From Filosporella fistucella (lineage: Eukaryota; Ascomycota; Leotiomycetes; Helotiales): a stretch of 64,000 nt of DNA. Positions 22,150 through 33,912 of this stretch are shown piece after piece. Position numbers and translations under genes: made by a program. The DNA lies in assembly GCA_030077755.1 (NCBI GenBank), contig JAQJZZ010000002.1, forward strand, positions 1,240,001 to 1,304,000. Reading direction: 5' to 3'. Position 1 is the stretch's first letter. Every line of letters begins with the position of its first letter. The notes below the pieces were generated by a model. The model did not search any database. It was not told the DNA's origin and saw only the letters and a list, made by a program, of their open reading frames with translations.

Positions 22150-23218
22150 ATTGAAGTGATGTTGTGTATATCGACTTTGCAAAAGGAATGTACAAAGAAC
22201 AATGATTGAAGTTTGAAGTAGTGGAAAGTCGTTTCAGGATAAGCTTATGACCTAATACATGGGAGATAAAGCCAAGCACGGATTCGCCTTGCAGTTCGCC
22301 TTCAGGGATCAACCAAAGCTTATGTACAAAGAAGGAGGAATGCTTCCTCGCATTGCTGAGTCGCTGACAACATGGAATGATAATCAACAATCAATGATGA
22401 GGTGAATCAATTATCGTTGTCTAGCGGATGCTCCGGCCAAACAGTCCCATTTTTTGGGTCGCATTGCATGCGGAGTTTGCCCAATTGAACGAGGCAAAAG
22501 TTTCCCACCTGATGATTATTCGGGCTGCGCCTCAACGCCTAGGGCTCAGCCATTCGAATGTCCTTGGCGGTGTCATGGACTTTTCAGAATAAGCGGGATA
22601 AATACAAATCTCTGTTGATGAAAATGCTTGGAGTTTAGGAATTATTTGGTGGCAACTCAATGTTCCAGATGATTTCCAGAACGTCATTAGAATAAAATCT
22701 AGCCGGTAGTATCTCATTTGGTTTTGGAGATGGACCCTGTGGTTTGCTGCATTCCGCTTAGTATAACTTTTGCCCCCACATCAGCCTTGCAATTGTGGAG
22801 ATGAAGCAAAATATACCAGTCACGTGTGTGGTGTGGATTTACCAAATCATCCTCCAGCTTGTACTGTGATGGAAGGTGTACCAGAAGAACTATAAGAGAA
22901 CCTGACTAGAAGAAGACTAGAATGGCGAGAATGGCTGATGGAGTTTCGTTCTATGAGCCGCATTCCCGTGATGCAGCACCGCTGAGCGAGAGAGATTGAA
23001 TTCAAGGAGTCTAGAATAAGCCAGAGATGACTGTGAAGCACTTGGTCCCAAGGTACAGCTTCTATGACGATATAAATCATGCTCCTTTGGGGGCCGTAGC
23101 ATTCCATCTATTCACGAGATCATGTTGTCCAGGTAATACTTCAGATCAATGGAATATTTCAGAGTCGATGAACGTAACGTAGATGTCATAATTTCAACCA
23201 TCTAAGGTTATCTGAAGT
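22150..23218. other. intergenic region upstream of the Gly-rich protein gene
   Basis: Both flanking genes are on the minus strand, so this holds the promoter of one and the 3' UTR of the UDP-GlcNAc pyrophosphorylase gene. Only short featureless frames are seen (22847-23107, 22532-22717, minus). Confidence 0.55.
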
Positions 23219-24818
23219 CTACTTCAACTCTTTTTCTAACACAGCCGGAGCGGTAATGCTCTTTCCCTTCAGCTTTTCAAGCCCTTCTCCCCCCTAAGAA
23301 ATGTTAGTATCAACAACAGAGCTGGGTAGTTGTGCAACATACGTAGCTGATCAAGGGTGAAACCTCAATTCCATCCTTATCACCTTCCGAGACCACGGTA
23401 GCACCGGCAGCTTGAACCCATCGCTTGCCTTGCTCCATGATATCCTTCTTGCTAGTATCTGGATCATCCTCGCCAGTACCTTTGGCGTTCTTTAAGGGCG
23501 AGAATTCATCCTCACGCTTTACTTCCATACAAGCGAATTGCTTCAGATCCAGCATTGGGAAACAATCAAATACAAATTGCTCCAACTTGATTCCATTGGG
23601 CTTCTCCGGCTTGACCGTAGTTCCCTTCTCTGTGTCGACATAAGGAATCTTCTTCCGTGCAACGTGATGAGGCAGCTTATGAGCCCAATCTGGGATGGAT
23701 TCGAGGAAACGGAAAGAATAGTAGTGATTGACGATATTTGCCGCTCTGAACTTGAGGACATCCGGTTGCTTGGCATCCTTTGCCTCAGCGGTCTCTTTGT
23801 CAATTTCAGAGTACTCGACAACATCTGGCTTGCCATCTTTGAGAAGAATGAGACCGACGGACTCGGTAGCATTTCGCTTTCGGACCACCTTAGTGGCGAT
23901 ATCGACATCTTTCGAAGCCGCAAAGCCAATGAAGACCGGATCTGCAACCTTTACCAAACAGTTATCCACACAGTATGCGTGAATATGTTCAATCCCTTTT
24001 TTCCTCATGTCACCCATGACATTTGACGTGACTAGTGCTTGATATATGCCACCATTTCCGTCAGGAGCAACGGCAACTCTGCCTTTACTCTCCAGCAGAA
24101 TCTTGCCATCATTTGAAATGCAGGGCAAGACACCCTGCTCAAATATCATGACGTTCTCGCTCTCTAATCCGAAATAATTGTTCTCCTTGAAATATGTCTC
24201 TGTTGGTCCCCGAGTTGGCCCACTTGTCATAACATACCAAGGAACCACAACCTTTTTATCTCCCCCAGCTTTCTTTTGTGCTAATCGTTGAATCTTGAGA
24301 ATACGTTCTCCCTGGATCTGGAAGAGTGATTTTTCGGAAGGCAGACCAATGTTGAAACAGCCCTTTGGTGCAGAGCTTCCCAGTCTTGTGCCTTGTCCTC
24401 CTGCCATAAGCACCACACCGACCTTGTTTTCCGCAATCAGATCAAGACCTGATTGATACCATTTCTCGATATCTTCCGCCTTCGAATCGAGAATACTGGC
24501 GGTGGCAGATTCTGGTAGAGGTTCCAGACCGGTTTCTTTGCCTGCATCTTGTGTTTTGGATGGGTTGAGAGCTCGGTCGGTAATTGTGTTGATGTGCTCG
24601 GGATCGAAAGAGGAGAGTTGTTCGAAGAGAGCTGCTTTCTCTGCCACAGTGAGGGAATCATAGAATGCGAAGACTTGCTCTTGCTTTGCCTTCTCGTACT
24701 TTTCCTTCAGCTCCTGGAGCTGGTTGGCAGTGGGCTCCTTTGGCGGGGCACCAGCTTCTTCCCCGCCAATATGAAGCACATTCTCAACCTTGTTAATAAC
24801 GCTCTTGATGGTCTCCAT
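23219..24818 (-). CDS. uap1: UDP-N-acetylglucosamine pyrophosphorylase
   Basis: Makes UDP-GlcNAc from UTP and GlcNAc-1-phosphate, the last step before chitin, N-glycan and GPI synthesis; cytosolic. Two exons, 23343-24818 and 23219-23293, give 516 aa. The uridine-binding loop [19 protein letters not shown] is at about residues 135-153; other family blocks are [64 protein letters not shown] and [13 protein letters not shown]. The last intron (23294-23342, GTATGT...TTAG) must be removed to obtain the conserved [13 protein letters not shown] end; without it the protein ends in a short unrelated Cys-rich tail. It shares a promoter region with the DNA glycosylase gene. Confidence 0.97.
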
Positions 24819-25239
24819 GTTGCCAGTTGATTAATTTGTTGGGTATCTTGAAAGTATGAAATATCGAAAAGATTTTCAGGCTCAATGGATTTTATACGAA
24901 AGCGTTGTTGTTGCTGTGCTGATGGTCTTAAAATAGCCAGCCCCGCCAAATAAGCAAGTCCAGTACCTTTGTATGTGAACAGGGGAGCTTTTTGTCGCTA
25001 CAAGCCACCTCCTGGACGGCAGATTTTAACCTCCACCAAAGCTAACTCTTCAAATTACGAGCTTGAATGGAACCACATGTTTCAGTCAGAATGCACGACT
25101 AATTTCTGGCCTGTTAAAGACGTTGTATAGCGCCAATTGATTTAATTGCATTGCTATCCCGTGCAGACTCCCAGCTAACTTTCCACAACCACCAGGCAAC
25201 CTTCAGCCCTTCCCACAGGCAAGGCTGCCTTCCTACAAG
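24819..25239. other. divergent promoter, uap1 / TDG-like DNA glycosylase
   Basis: 421 bp between two start codons. The uap1 leader is CAA/TTG-rich. No further gene. Confidence 0.65.
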
Positions 25240-26151
25240 ATGCAGGATATAAAAGAGGAGCTGGATTTCCAAGAAGATGAGATTACCTCAGATATGAAGC
25301 CAGCTCCATCTTTCAAGGGCAGATTAAATCTTGCAGAATATTCTTTTTCAGCCAAGTCTGAATCCCCTCGACGAAGTCCTCGAATGTCTCAATCAGCTCC
25401 CGAGTCAGTATCCGGGTCTCTGCAGAATACCAAACGCAAATCCAGCACTATCATACCATCTCCTTCTCCTAAAAAGAAGTCTAAAACTTCCTCGAGCTAC
25501 GCTCCTCCCGAAACATATGCTCATCTTTCCGAGCTGCGAGACGTATTAGAGTCAAATCTCATCTGCGTATTTATCGGCCTCAATCCTGGTGTAGAAACAG
25601 CGAGAAGTGGACACGCATATGCACACCCCTCTAATCTCTTCTGGAAACTGCTGTATAGCAGTGGGATCACAACACGGCTCTGTCGACCGGAAGAGGATGG
25701 CAATTTGCCACGCCTTTTCGAGCTAGGAAATACGAACATTGTGGCAAGACCATCGAGAAATGGAGCCGAGTTGAGCAAGACGGAGATGGATGACGGCGTG
25801 GCCATACTGCAAGAGAAGGTTCGGAAATATAGGCCTGAAGCTGTTTGTATTGTAGGTAAGAGCATATGGGAGAGTATATGGCGAGTTACACATGGCAAGA
25901 AGATCAAGAAAGAAGAATTCAAATACGGATGGCAAGACGAGAGCGAGAATATGGGAACAATAACAGACGAACATGATCTTTTTGCTGGTGCCAAGGTGTT
26001 TGTAGCTTGTAGTACAAGTGGGCTTGCTGCAAATTTGACAAAGCTTGAAAAAGAGGCTATATGGAAAGAGTTGGGAGATTGGGTGAAGCGGAGGAGGGCT
26101 GAGAGGTCCGATGTCACTGTGGATAAGACAGAATGGTCTCCTCGCAAATGA
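25240..26151 (+). CDS. G/T(U)-mismatch-specific DNA glycosylase, TDG/MUG family
   Basis: Single exon, 303 aa. Excises uracil or thymine from mismatches with G in base excision repair; nuclear. The N-terminal 90 residues are a disordered Ser/Lys tail with nuclear-localisation-like KRKSS and SPKKKSKTSS. The fold begins at about residue 95. Motif 1 is FIGLNPGVETA (residues 111-121), where the Asn is the family's catalytic position; HPSNLFWKLLYSSGI follows and the substrate-binding region ends in ACSTSGLAANLTKLEKE. Length and layout match fungal Thp1-type proteins. Its presence is of interest because RIP- or methylation-linked deamination creates G:T mismatches, though that link is only a suggestion. 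Confidence 0.93.
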   Translation: MQDIKEELDFQEDEITSDMKPAPSFKGRLNLAEYSFSAKSESPRRSPRMSQSAPESVSGSLQNTKRKSSTIIPSPSPKKKSKTSSSYAPPETYAHLSELRDVLESNLICVFIGLNPGVETARSGHAYAHPSNLFWKLLYSSGITTRLCRPEEDGNLPRLFELGNTNIVARPSRNGAELSKTEMDDGVAILQEKVRKYRPEAVCIVGKSIWESIWRVTHGKKIKKEEFKYGWQDESENMGTITDEHDLFAGAKVFVACSTSGLAANLTKLEKEAIWKELGDWVKRRRAERSDVTVDKTEWSPRK

Positions 26152-26593
26152 TTTCCGGTTCGTAGGGGTCCTGTCTGGCGTCGACTTCAAATCGTTTTTA
26201 GCAATTGGGATCTTCATATTTTCGAGTATACACCTGGCAAGCAAATTCAAAGCTCTAGTTCCCTCTCCCTCGTCTACCTTTGTACTTGATAACAGAGATC
26301 GAGTCAATCGAAGCGCGTAGGTTGGTCCTTCCATACCTCCAGTAAGGTATGAACGTGTTGAAGGTATCATTCAGTTCGCTCCTTCCTCCGCACCACTATG
26401 ATTATCAAAGAAGGTGCTTTCTGTCCGTCAAACCCATTTCCTCTCCAACAACATCTTTGCAGCAGTTTCTTACACCACATTCTCAAGACAATATCTAGTT
26501 TCCACCCTTTCTCTTTACAAACAGCTTTTCAGACAACACAACGGCTTGATAAAACAGTTGTTGAACACCATCATTCATATCCGAACCCTCGTA
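26152..26593. other. intergenic, glycosylase 3' end to membrane protein start
   Basis: 442 bp with no gene. The last 130 bp are open in the frame of the downstream gene but contain no ATG, so I treat them as its leader. Confidence 0.6.
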
Positions 26594-27154
26594 ATGGCCC
26601 GAAACCGTAGAGTCAAGCTCCCTCCTAAAACGTCTGCAGACATTTCTCCCATCCAAACGCCAGTCAAAGCAAGAGATGATGAGAAGCTGTCGACGACGAA
26701 GCTTGATGAACGGGTCTCATGGGGAAACGTCGCCTTGACAATTTTGGCACTCTACCCTTGTTCAATCATCTTATTTATTTCGCAGTGGAATCCCTACACA
26801 CAATCAGGTCCACCAGGTGTACCAATGTCGTGGATTTTACCACTTTGGATTGTGTTGGTGGCTATCCTTGGGTGCCAGTTTTCTGAGGTTTCTCGAAAGC
26901 TGAGTTGTGATATCATCGGGAAGGGTTTCTTCGTCTTGTCACTTCAAATTGTGTTGTGGCTCAATATCGGCGGGTGCAGTGAAGAGTGGAAGGACTATCT
27001 CATGGTGTGCACAGCGGTCTGCAACTCCGGCATCATATCTCGGGTTGTGAGCGAGGGACTGAGCTCGGGACTGAGCTCGGTTGATGTTAGACGGAGAGCC
27101 GGCAAAGCGCGAAAGAAGAAGCACGATATGTTTCATGGAGTAATGGGTTTCTGA
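26594..27154 (+). CDS. small predicted membrane protein, unknown function
   Basis: 186 aa from the first ATG (MARNRRVKLPPKT). After a basic, Pro/Lys-rich N-terminus there are three hydrophobic stretches: NVALTILALYPCSIILFI, MSWILPLWIVLVAILGC and GFFVLSLQIVLWLNIGG. The C-terminus is basic (DVRRRAGKARKKKHDMFHG), suggesting a cytosolic tail. I do not recognise the family. It is supported by its length, a good ATG and multiple membrane-like segments; an intron cannot be excluded. The tandem LSSGLSS near residues 160-166 reflects a small DNA duplication (gggactgagctc twice around 27055-27078). Confidence 0.65.
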   Translation: MARNRRVKLPPKTSADISPIQTPVKARDDEKLSTTKLDERVSWGNVALTILALYPCSIILFISQWNPYTQSGPPGVPMSWILPLWIVLVAILGCQFSEVSRKLSCDIIGKGFFVLSLQIVLWLNIGGCSEEWKDYLMVCTAVCNSGIISRVVSEGLSSGLSSVDVRRRAGKARKKKHDMFHGVMGF

Positions 27155-27910
27155 TTATGGACCGTGGGCGAATGAGGCATCTGTCTTGGGCTCGAAGGAG
27201 GGAGAAGCAGGACATATTCCATTACGGTTACCATTCAAAGAGAATGAAGCGGCACTGTTAGCGTTTGCAAGCGTTGTAGTTTTAATATCAGATCAAAGCC
27301 TTTACCATCATAGTTGTGTTCGGAGGCCGTAGTAAGCTAATCACTTGCAATACTGAAAGCATTAGTTGACGAATCCGCACTTATTATTTCCTCTGCATGC
27401 TCCGCTATCTCTTTATGAATAATAGTACTATTTCGAAGATCAGGGTAGCTATGGGTTCAATGAGGTACCACGGAGAACACAGCCAGGTGGTCATGGACCA
27501 GAGTGAAATAGTAAAGAGATGTTGTCTAAGAGAAACGTGGCTCACAAGCAACAAACGCACATACTTCGAACAGCAGACTAAGGCACTAGTGAGTAGTTAA
27601 TCAAAGTGAGGCGAAGGGTACTGGAACTCCAAGGTCAAAATGACACACTCGGAGAAAACAGCGGATAATCTCACGTGCGGGAATCGCAAAGAACAACCTG
27701 GAATGAGAAGCAAGCACCCAAAAGTATGATACAATTCAACGTGGATTTGGATTGGTTCTGAACGAGCCTCGCATGGAGAGGCGATGCTGCTGCTCAACTG
27801 AAAGAGGGGTCCCAAAGACACGAACCCAGGAGACTAGCAAAAATTAAGAACCCGACCCTATGCACCTTAAAGCAATGCAAATGCAGCAGCCGCAACATAG
27901 AGAACCCAAT
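27155..27910. other. convergent intergenic region
   Basis: 3' UTR space of two convergent genes. One 67-codon frame (27397-27600, plus) has no features. Nothing else seen. Confidence 0.6.
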
Positions 27911-29031
27911 CTAATTGCGATCCAATCTCCGTCTCAAATTCCGTGTACGCCTCATAAGCTTCTTGTATTTGTGCTTCTTCATCTTCAGCTTTCGTTGTCT
28001 CTTCACGCTAATGAGAAGCATTTCCTTCTTCTCTGCTATCTGCTCGTTATACCGCTCTTGTCGGATTTGCATTCGTTCGAGGAATTTGGTGGGTGTTGTT
28101 GGAGGCTCTTCGGCGACTAAGGGAGTAGTGTGGGTCGACCAAGTCACATCTCCATTTGCGTCTGTCGATTCCTCGATGGTCAATACAGCTGTATATGTTC
28201 TATGCTGGGGTTCCTGAGCATCTACAATTTCTGCGCCAGCTGCAAGGGACTCTAGAGTGTTCACGGGTTCTGGTGGTGGTGGAGGCTTGAAAGGTTGATA
28301 CCTGTTCGATAAGACGTTCACGAAATGATCGGGAGGACCATCGAGGTGGCGCGCTTCTGACTTCTTGAAAGAATCAGCTGTTATGCCCGCTCGTATGTCA
28401 TCTGTTTCTTCGTTCCATATCGTCTCTTGGGGGCGGCTTTGCCTGACCATTTCTAGTTTCCCCGTCACAGAATCTATGTTCTGTAGGGCGCCTGATATTG
28501 TAGATATCACCTCGGTTGTGAGACTCTTGTTCGATTTTACTCGAGAGGTGAAAATAGCAGCAAAGGCTTCGTCAGTCACAGCTTTGGGAAAGCTGTTGGT
28601 CAGGGATATTGGTCTGTGTAGTGAAAAGAATGCCGAGGCGCTGATTTCTGGAAAGATTACCCTGTCAGTAACCATAATATGCGAAACCCTCTGATATTAG
28701 ACTTACGCAGGGCCGGGATATGTTGAGTGCTCGGCACACTGGGTAGATGAAGTATCGACTCATCTCTACCTTTCACAGTAGAATTTGCTGCAACCTCTTT
28801 TGCCTTCGATTTGCTGTCCTTCTCTTTCGCAGGTGCATCGTGGACCCCTTGACTCTCTAGGCCTTTTGATCTACCAGCAGGACTTGAAGGTTTCGAGGAA
28901 GATAATCGTCTTTGATGTGATTTGTACGAAAGGGTTTGGGAGGCGGTCGCTCGAGGTACACTCGTGAAGGACGAGGCAATGGGTGTTGGCGGCGCTGTTA
29001 AAGCTACACGCCGAACTGATGACGAGAACAT
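27911..29031 (-). CDS. cox24: mitochondrial small-subunit ribosomal protein mS38 / COX24 family
   Basis: Component of the mitoribosome small subunit, linked in yeast to COX1 mRNA handling. Two exons, 28707-29031 and 27911-28647 (GTAAGT...CCAG), give 353 aa. The N-terminus (MFSSSVRRVALTAPP, many Ser/Arg/Thr, few acids) looks like a mitochondrial presequence. A long variable middle leads to the diagnostic C-terminal block KRQRKLKMKKHKYKKLMRRT, the AURKAIP1/COX24 signature at the very end of the protein. Only that last domain is conserved, so the function call rests on it. Confidence 0.88.
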
Positions 29032-29877
29032 AACTCGTCGCGGGTATGAAGAAACAGTGGGAGGTCGGGAGGAAGAATGGGAGGTGGTTGAGTTTCCTTG
29101 TTCTTGTGAGCGAAGACGGAATCGCTCCCGTCAAAGTAGCCGCCAGGTCAGGCTTCAACGAACCACTGGTCACGTGGAGCAATGTACATTTTATCGTGTC
29201 AAGTGACTTTTTCTTTTTGTTCAAGGAGAGACTCTGATGTGTGTTCCTAATTCTTGCAAGTTTTCATATCCAATATCGGAAGAGTTCTTTTCCAATCCTC
29301 AATGTTGAAAGCCAAATCCTTTTGGAAGCGAAAAGCAGCAAAGCCCATTTGCTACCTCGAGATCCACACATGATCGATTAGCACGTCACCGTGACTGTCC
29401 AATTTTGTATATCATTTATTTCTGCAACTACTTGTACATGTTATTTCATCGTGAAAGATTGGAATATAAGAGCAGACCGGTATCATCGACATTGCAAAGC
29501 AACTCTTACAAATCCCACCAATTGGCTGCCCTCCCCAAATTTCTCCATCGATCATATCCCTGAAAGTTTCAACATCAGAGAGTACAATTATCAAAACACA
29601 TAGGAAAGCCATATTTGCTCTTCATAGATCCCTTTGTGGAGAGGAAGGACGAAGAAAGTTATGGCAGGAAGAATCACAATAGACTATTGGCTCTGACGAC
29701 TGTACCCCCTGAAGTCGTGTACTATACACCTTTCCTTTTCGCAGCCCGAATCATAAAACCTGTCGTATAACGAGGCCAGGAGGCTTAAAACAAATTCTTT
29801 CTTGACGAGTATTCTCGAAAGCTAAGAAGATTGTTGATGCTCAACAACAACAACTAAACTCGATCTCTGTCAGGGTC
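29032..29877. other. intergenic, promoter of mS38 and 3' UTR of the Ser-rich protein gene
   Basis: About 0.85 kb. The frames at 28922-29237 (plus) are antisense to the mS38 5' end and promoter and are not credible. No gene seen. Confidence 0.6.
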
Positions 29878-32800
29878 TCATTGAGGTTGGTGAAGGACAC
29901 GGAAGTAGAAAATGATGAAGGCGATGAGACCGATAAGAAAGGTAGCAGTCCATGTAGCACAGAGAATAAGAGCCCATTTCTTGTGTTTCTTGCCAAATGT
30001 CTTGTACAAACCATTGGACCACCAGTGAATTAAGCAATCGAGATATCCAATTGCATAGAGGATAAGCAATGGAGGCAGAATATTGCACAGTACCAAGACG
30101 ACCGTTGAAGCCATCTGCTTCCAGGAGTCCGATAGAGGTTCGACAGAGCCAGGACTTGGGAATAAGCATGGTGCCGCATATGTGTGTCTTCTGAAGAACG
30201 AGTCACTCAGATCTGACAGACTTCGGTCTCCAAGCCCGGCATCAGCTCGAACTTGTTCATCCATTCTGAGAAGCTGTGAGCTTGTGTACAAATCACGCCA
30301 TGATTGTCGTTTGATGGGAGCTAATGCTGACCTATACACAAAATCATTTGGCCCAACTACGCCGGTGTAATTTCTTGGGATATTTTGTTCGGGTTCTTCA
30401 CTTTGATCACGAGCAGAAAGCGAGAGTGGTCGGAGTGTGTTCGTTGCATAACCTCTCACTGAGTTGCGGTTGGAAGTGCGTCTCGAGTTCGATGCTTGTC
30501 GTACGCCTTGGTAGAAGGCACCAGGTCCACCGTTGACTAGAGGTCGTCTGTCTCTGTTTTGACCAGCTAAAGTCTCAGCCTCGAAATTTGTAGCCCGGCT
30601 ATCAGACTGAGTCTTGTCATCGACAGTTGGGCCATCAAATTGCTTGCTCTCCCTGCCCGTAACAGCCTCACGAGCCTCTCTAATCTCATTATTCTGTATG
30701 AAGGCCACAACATGTTGCCACGATTTGGGCCGGTCGGCAAGATTCTCAGTCTCGTCTGCTGCCTTATGGTTTTGGTGTTGCTGCTTATCCATGCTGGAAC
30801 TGTTCACCCTGCTGTGTTCCTTCATCCATTCATAAGTCGCCGTCATGCGCTTGCTCGGAGAGAATTTTGGACACCGCTTGCTATCAGCTTGATGAGCAGT
30901 GGTACCTGTGTCTTCGCTTTCGTTCAGGGTTGATTTGGATGCGGGGAAGTGATTGATGGCAAGTGGTCTATTCTTACGCATCATTCCCTTGAGCCTTGCA
31001 AGTGGGGCTGGTATCATAACTTCCGGTGGCGTCGATACGAACGGATTCTTGTGTGGAGTATCAAGAGGTTCAGGTCGAAAGTATACATTACTTCCCTGGG
31101 GGAAAATGCGGGTAGAGTCTGCTAGATAGCCATTGACTTTGTGCTCTTTGTATACCGGCAGAAACACAGGTTGCTTGGTATTTTTGAGGTCCCTTTGTCT
31201 GTAGTCCTTGTAGTATGGAATTCTAGCTGGATGTTGAGCAATTCTCTCGGTAGAGCCGAACTCGCTCAGAATGTCATATCCGGAATCAGATGTATCGGCG
31301 ATGCTATCTGTGGTCCGCTTTGCACCACTCATATATTGCTTGTTCGATAACTCGGCACCCCACGCACTTTCCCCGACTGTCTCCCAGTCATTATTATCTT
31401 CCTCTGGAGTTGTTTGTAGAAGCTCTGGGGTTTGTTTTGTGCCAGTTGTGCTCGATTTAGGAGTGGCTGCTGGCAAAGCTTCTTGGTGAACGATGGGAAC
31501 ACGGACATTCTGATTTCCTTGAATCCAGTTTGCCTCGATAGCGGACTTATCATAGAAAGAATCAGCTTGACTCAGGCTTGGAACGCTGCCACTCATCCCC
31601 GTGTCGGAGTGGGAGAAGAGTGAATCAGTCTCCATTCGTTGCTTCTTAAGATATCCCATCCACCTGGAGTTATGGTCGTCTTCTCCTCTGGAATCTCGAA
31701 GAGATTCGGCGGTGCCACTGAAGACACTAAAGTTGCTTGCACGACGTAATGCTTGACTGACCTCACGCTCGAGTGGAATTCTCTCTTCGGATGCTGCTTG
31801 ATAGCCCCGGCCGTTGGAGTAGATGGACTCGCGTGGATCGGTGCGAGCATTTGGCGTGCGTTGAGTAGAGAATCTGCCGAATGGATTTCTGAAAATCTTT
31901 GGCAGACTAGGAACAGTCGAATTGGCAATAGATTCGGACCGGCTATTTTCAAGGCCATCTGTAGCGATTTCCTTTCCATTCGGGAATTTGGGGTTGGTGT
32001 TGAGATCAAGAAGATTTTCAGTATTGGTGTATGAAGAACTTTTATTGCTGGCAAGCTGGCTCGAGGATTTCCCCATTTCGTCATCTCCAAAGCCATCCTG
32101 CAGGTCTGAGGTTGCATACTGCTTGTAGATGTTGCCAATTGTACTGCCATCACGCAGTGATGCCTCAGGAGTTCCGCTAGGAGCGCTAAGAAATTTGTTC
32201 TGCCACAAGCTGTGATTACCTCCGAGCGAAGAAGAATCCATGTCAAATCCTTTTGGTTTATCTCGGTCGAGGGAAATATTATCGTATTTTCTGAAACTGC
32301 GACTCTCGTCTGTACGGCTAGTCGAAGGCATGGAACCCGAAGGAGGTCCTTCTAGGTTTGAATGATAGTTTGAGTCTTCATGCGCATCACTGGCCGTTGC
32401 ATTGCCAACATGGTTTCGATACTTGCCAGAAGTGCGGCGTTGATGGCGATCATCGGAGGCTTGCCACATCCTGGGCCATTGCATAGTGACTTCACTCGTA
32501 TCAGGCCGAGCTATTGGAGACGAAGTCGACGCAAATGCATCCTTGATATTCTTGTACATCGATTGAGGTTCGATTGGAGAATGTGGCTTTGCTGGTTTGT
32601 GTGACTTGACAGTATTACCGAAATCAGCCTCTTCACCGTATTGCTCATGTGGAGGAGAACAACTTCTGGGGAGCTTCGCCATCGGTGGTGGAGCGGGTAG
32701 AGTGGGTAGAGCTGAGGAAAAACCACTTGAATCGAGGTTTTTAAGCTGGATGGAATGTCGATCAAGCAGATCAGACACATTATCTGATGCTGTCCGACTT

Positions 32801-33093
32801 TTTGTTCCCGAGCTTGTAGAAGCAGAGGATTGACTGATTATTAGCTCATCAAATACGGCTCGTAGCTTCTTCACATTGCCACTGGACAGCTTTGTATTGC
32901 CCGTCTCTTGACTATTTGCGCCTTGACGATTGCGAAAGGGGTTTGTGGATTTGCGCCCGATTGTAGGAGTGACAGGTAAAGGATCACCGACGTCAATGAA
33001 TTGACCAGCAGCAGCATTCTTGTGGCCAGCGGAGTTGCTCATAGTGGGAGATGTTCCACTTGCTTGATCAACTGAAGGCATTTCAGTCGCCAT
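29878..33093 (-). CDS. large Ser-rich protein with C-terminal membrane segments, unknown function
   Basis: Uninterrupted 1071-aa frame with ATG. The first ~970 residues are Ser/Thr/Asn/Pro-rich and probably disordered, with scattered short motifs such as TPTIGRKSTNPFRNRQG near the start (about residues 42-58) and KKLRAVFDELIISQ (about 75-88). The C-terminus has two strong hydrophobic stretches, VVLVLCNILPPLLILYAIGY and ALILCATWTATFLIGLIAFI, separated by a basic loop (GKKHKKW). Such a layout suits a tail-anchored regulator or scaffold on an internal membrane or the plasma membrane. I recall similar conserved fungal proteins but no described function. Two ACGCGT boxes occur upstream. Confidence 0.85.
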   Translation of the reverse strand: MATEMPSVDQASGTSPTMSNSAGHKNAAAGQFIDVGDPLPVTPTIGRKSTNPFRNRQGANSQETGNTKLSSGNVKKLRAVFDELIISQSSASTSSGTKSRTASDNVSDLLDRHSIQLKNLDSSGFSSALPTLPAPPPMAKLPRSCSPPHEQYGEEADFGNTVKSHKPAKPHSPIEPQSMYKNIKDAFASTSSPIARPDTSEVTMQWPRMWQASDDRHQRRTSGKYRNHVGNATASDAHEDSNYHSNLEGPPSGSMPSTSRTDESRSFRKYDNISLDRDKPKGFDMDSSSLGGNHSLWQNKFLSAPSGTPEASLRDGSTIGNIYKQYATSDLQDGFGDDEMGKSSSQLASNKSSSYTNTENLLDLNTNPKFPNGKEIATDGLENSRSESIANSTVPSLPKIFRNPFGRFSTQRTPNARTDPRESIYSNGRGYQAASEERIPLEREVSQALRRASNFSVFSGTAESLRDSRGEDDHNSRWMGYLKKQRMETDSLFSHSDTGMSGSVPSLSQADSFYDKSAIEANWIQGNQNVRVPIVHQEALPAATPKSSTTGTKQTPELLQTTPEEDNNDWETVGESAWGAELSNKQYMSGAKRTTDSIADTSDSGYDILSEFGSTERIAQHPARIPYYKDYRQRDLKNTKQPVFLPVYKEHKVNGYLADSTRIFPQGSNVYFRPEPLDTPHKNPFVSTPPEVMIPAPLARLKGMMRKNRPLAINHFPASKSTLNESEDTGTTAHQADSKRCPKFSPSKRMTATYEWMKEHSRVNSSSMDKQQHQNHKAADETENLADRPKSWQHVVAFIQNNEIREAREAVTGRESKQFDGPTVDDKTQSDSRATNFEAETLAGQNRDRRPLVNGGPGAFYQGVRQASNSRRTSNRNSVRGYATNTLRPLSLSARDQSEEPEQNIPRNYTGVVGPNDFVYRSALAPIKRQSWRDLYTSSQLLRMDEQVRADAGLGDRSLSDLSDSFFRRHTYAAPCLFPSPGSVEPLSDSWKQMASTVVLVLCNILPPLLILYAIGYLDCLIHWWSNGLYKTFGKKHKKWALILCATWTATFLIGLIAFIIFYFRVLHQPQ

Positions 33094-33912
33094 TGTGGAT
33101 CATGATGCGCACGACGCGTAAATTTCTGCGCACAATCAGTAAATTTGAGGAATTGGAAAGGAGAAGTATTTGGTGCAACGGGCGCGTACCTGTATTGCTT
33201 GTAGATTAGACTCGAATCTTTGCTGAGAAAAGCATGTGACGGAAGAGTTGCCGGAGTTGGTAAGTGTCGGCGGCGGCACTCTTTCAAGACTGCGGCAGTG
33301 TATAGCAGCTTCAATAAAACGATGCCAAACGCGTTGAGAAAGTTAATCGAATCAAAGTAGTGCGGTGTGTGGCTGTAATGCGCAAGAGAGTAGAGGGGAG
33401 CCGGATGGATGAAGGGTGGATGGAAGACAATGAGGATAGAGGTGAGATGAGAATATGAAATCAACTCCTCAGAGAATCGCGCTTAATCGGACGAACTCGA
33501 GATCAGATGACGATTGTCAGAGCAGATAATCAAGTTCGTTCTCTGTAGATTGTGATGCAGTGTGAGGCGGTGTGTTGGACGCGAGTGAGTTCGGTCTTCG
33601 ATTATTGAAGTGAAGGCTCGTTTATTTTGATGCTCATTGCAGCCTCATCGGAGTCTCTTCGATCAGGTACTCCCATGCTTTAACGCGCTAACGTTAGCAC
33701 CTCAATCGTTCGGCTTATAGGTTTTTCCAGGAGACAGTGGTATGCTATGTTTGCACCAACTGTTCCAAGCAAGGCAGTGATTCCTACGATGCATCTCTAA
33801 AGAAGAGAGAGGAACGTGGTGACTTTCAGAATTGACGGAGGTGTGGTTTGGAGCACACAAGAGTAAACTGAGAAGAGAAAGAAAAAGAGGAGACAAAATA
33901 AATGCAAGAGAT

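Noticed and set aside
25521..26370. Antisense frames of 208 and 215 codons opposite the DNA glycosylase
   Set aside because: Shadows of a well-supported coding strand; no motifs.
31593..32246. 217-codon frame inside the Ser-rich gene
   Set aside because: Alternative-frame shadow of the 1071-aa frame on the same strand.
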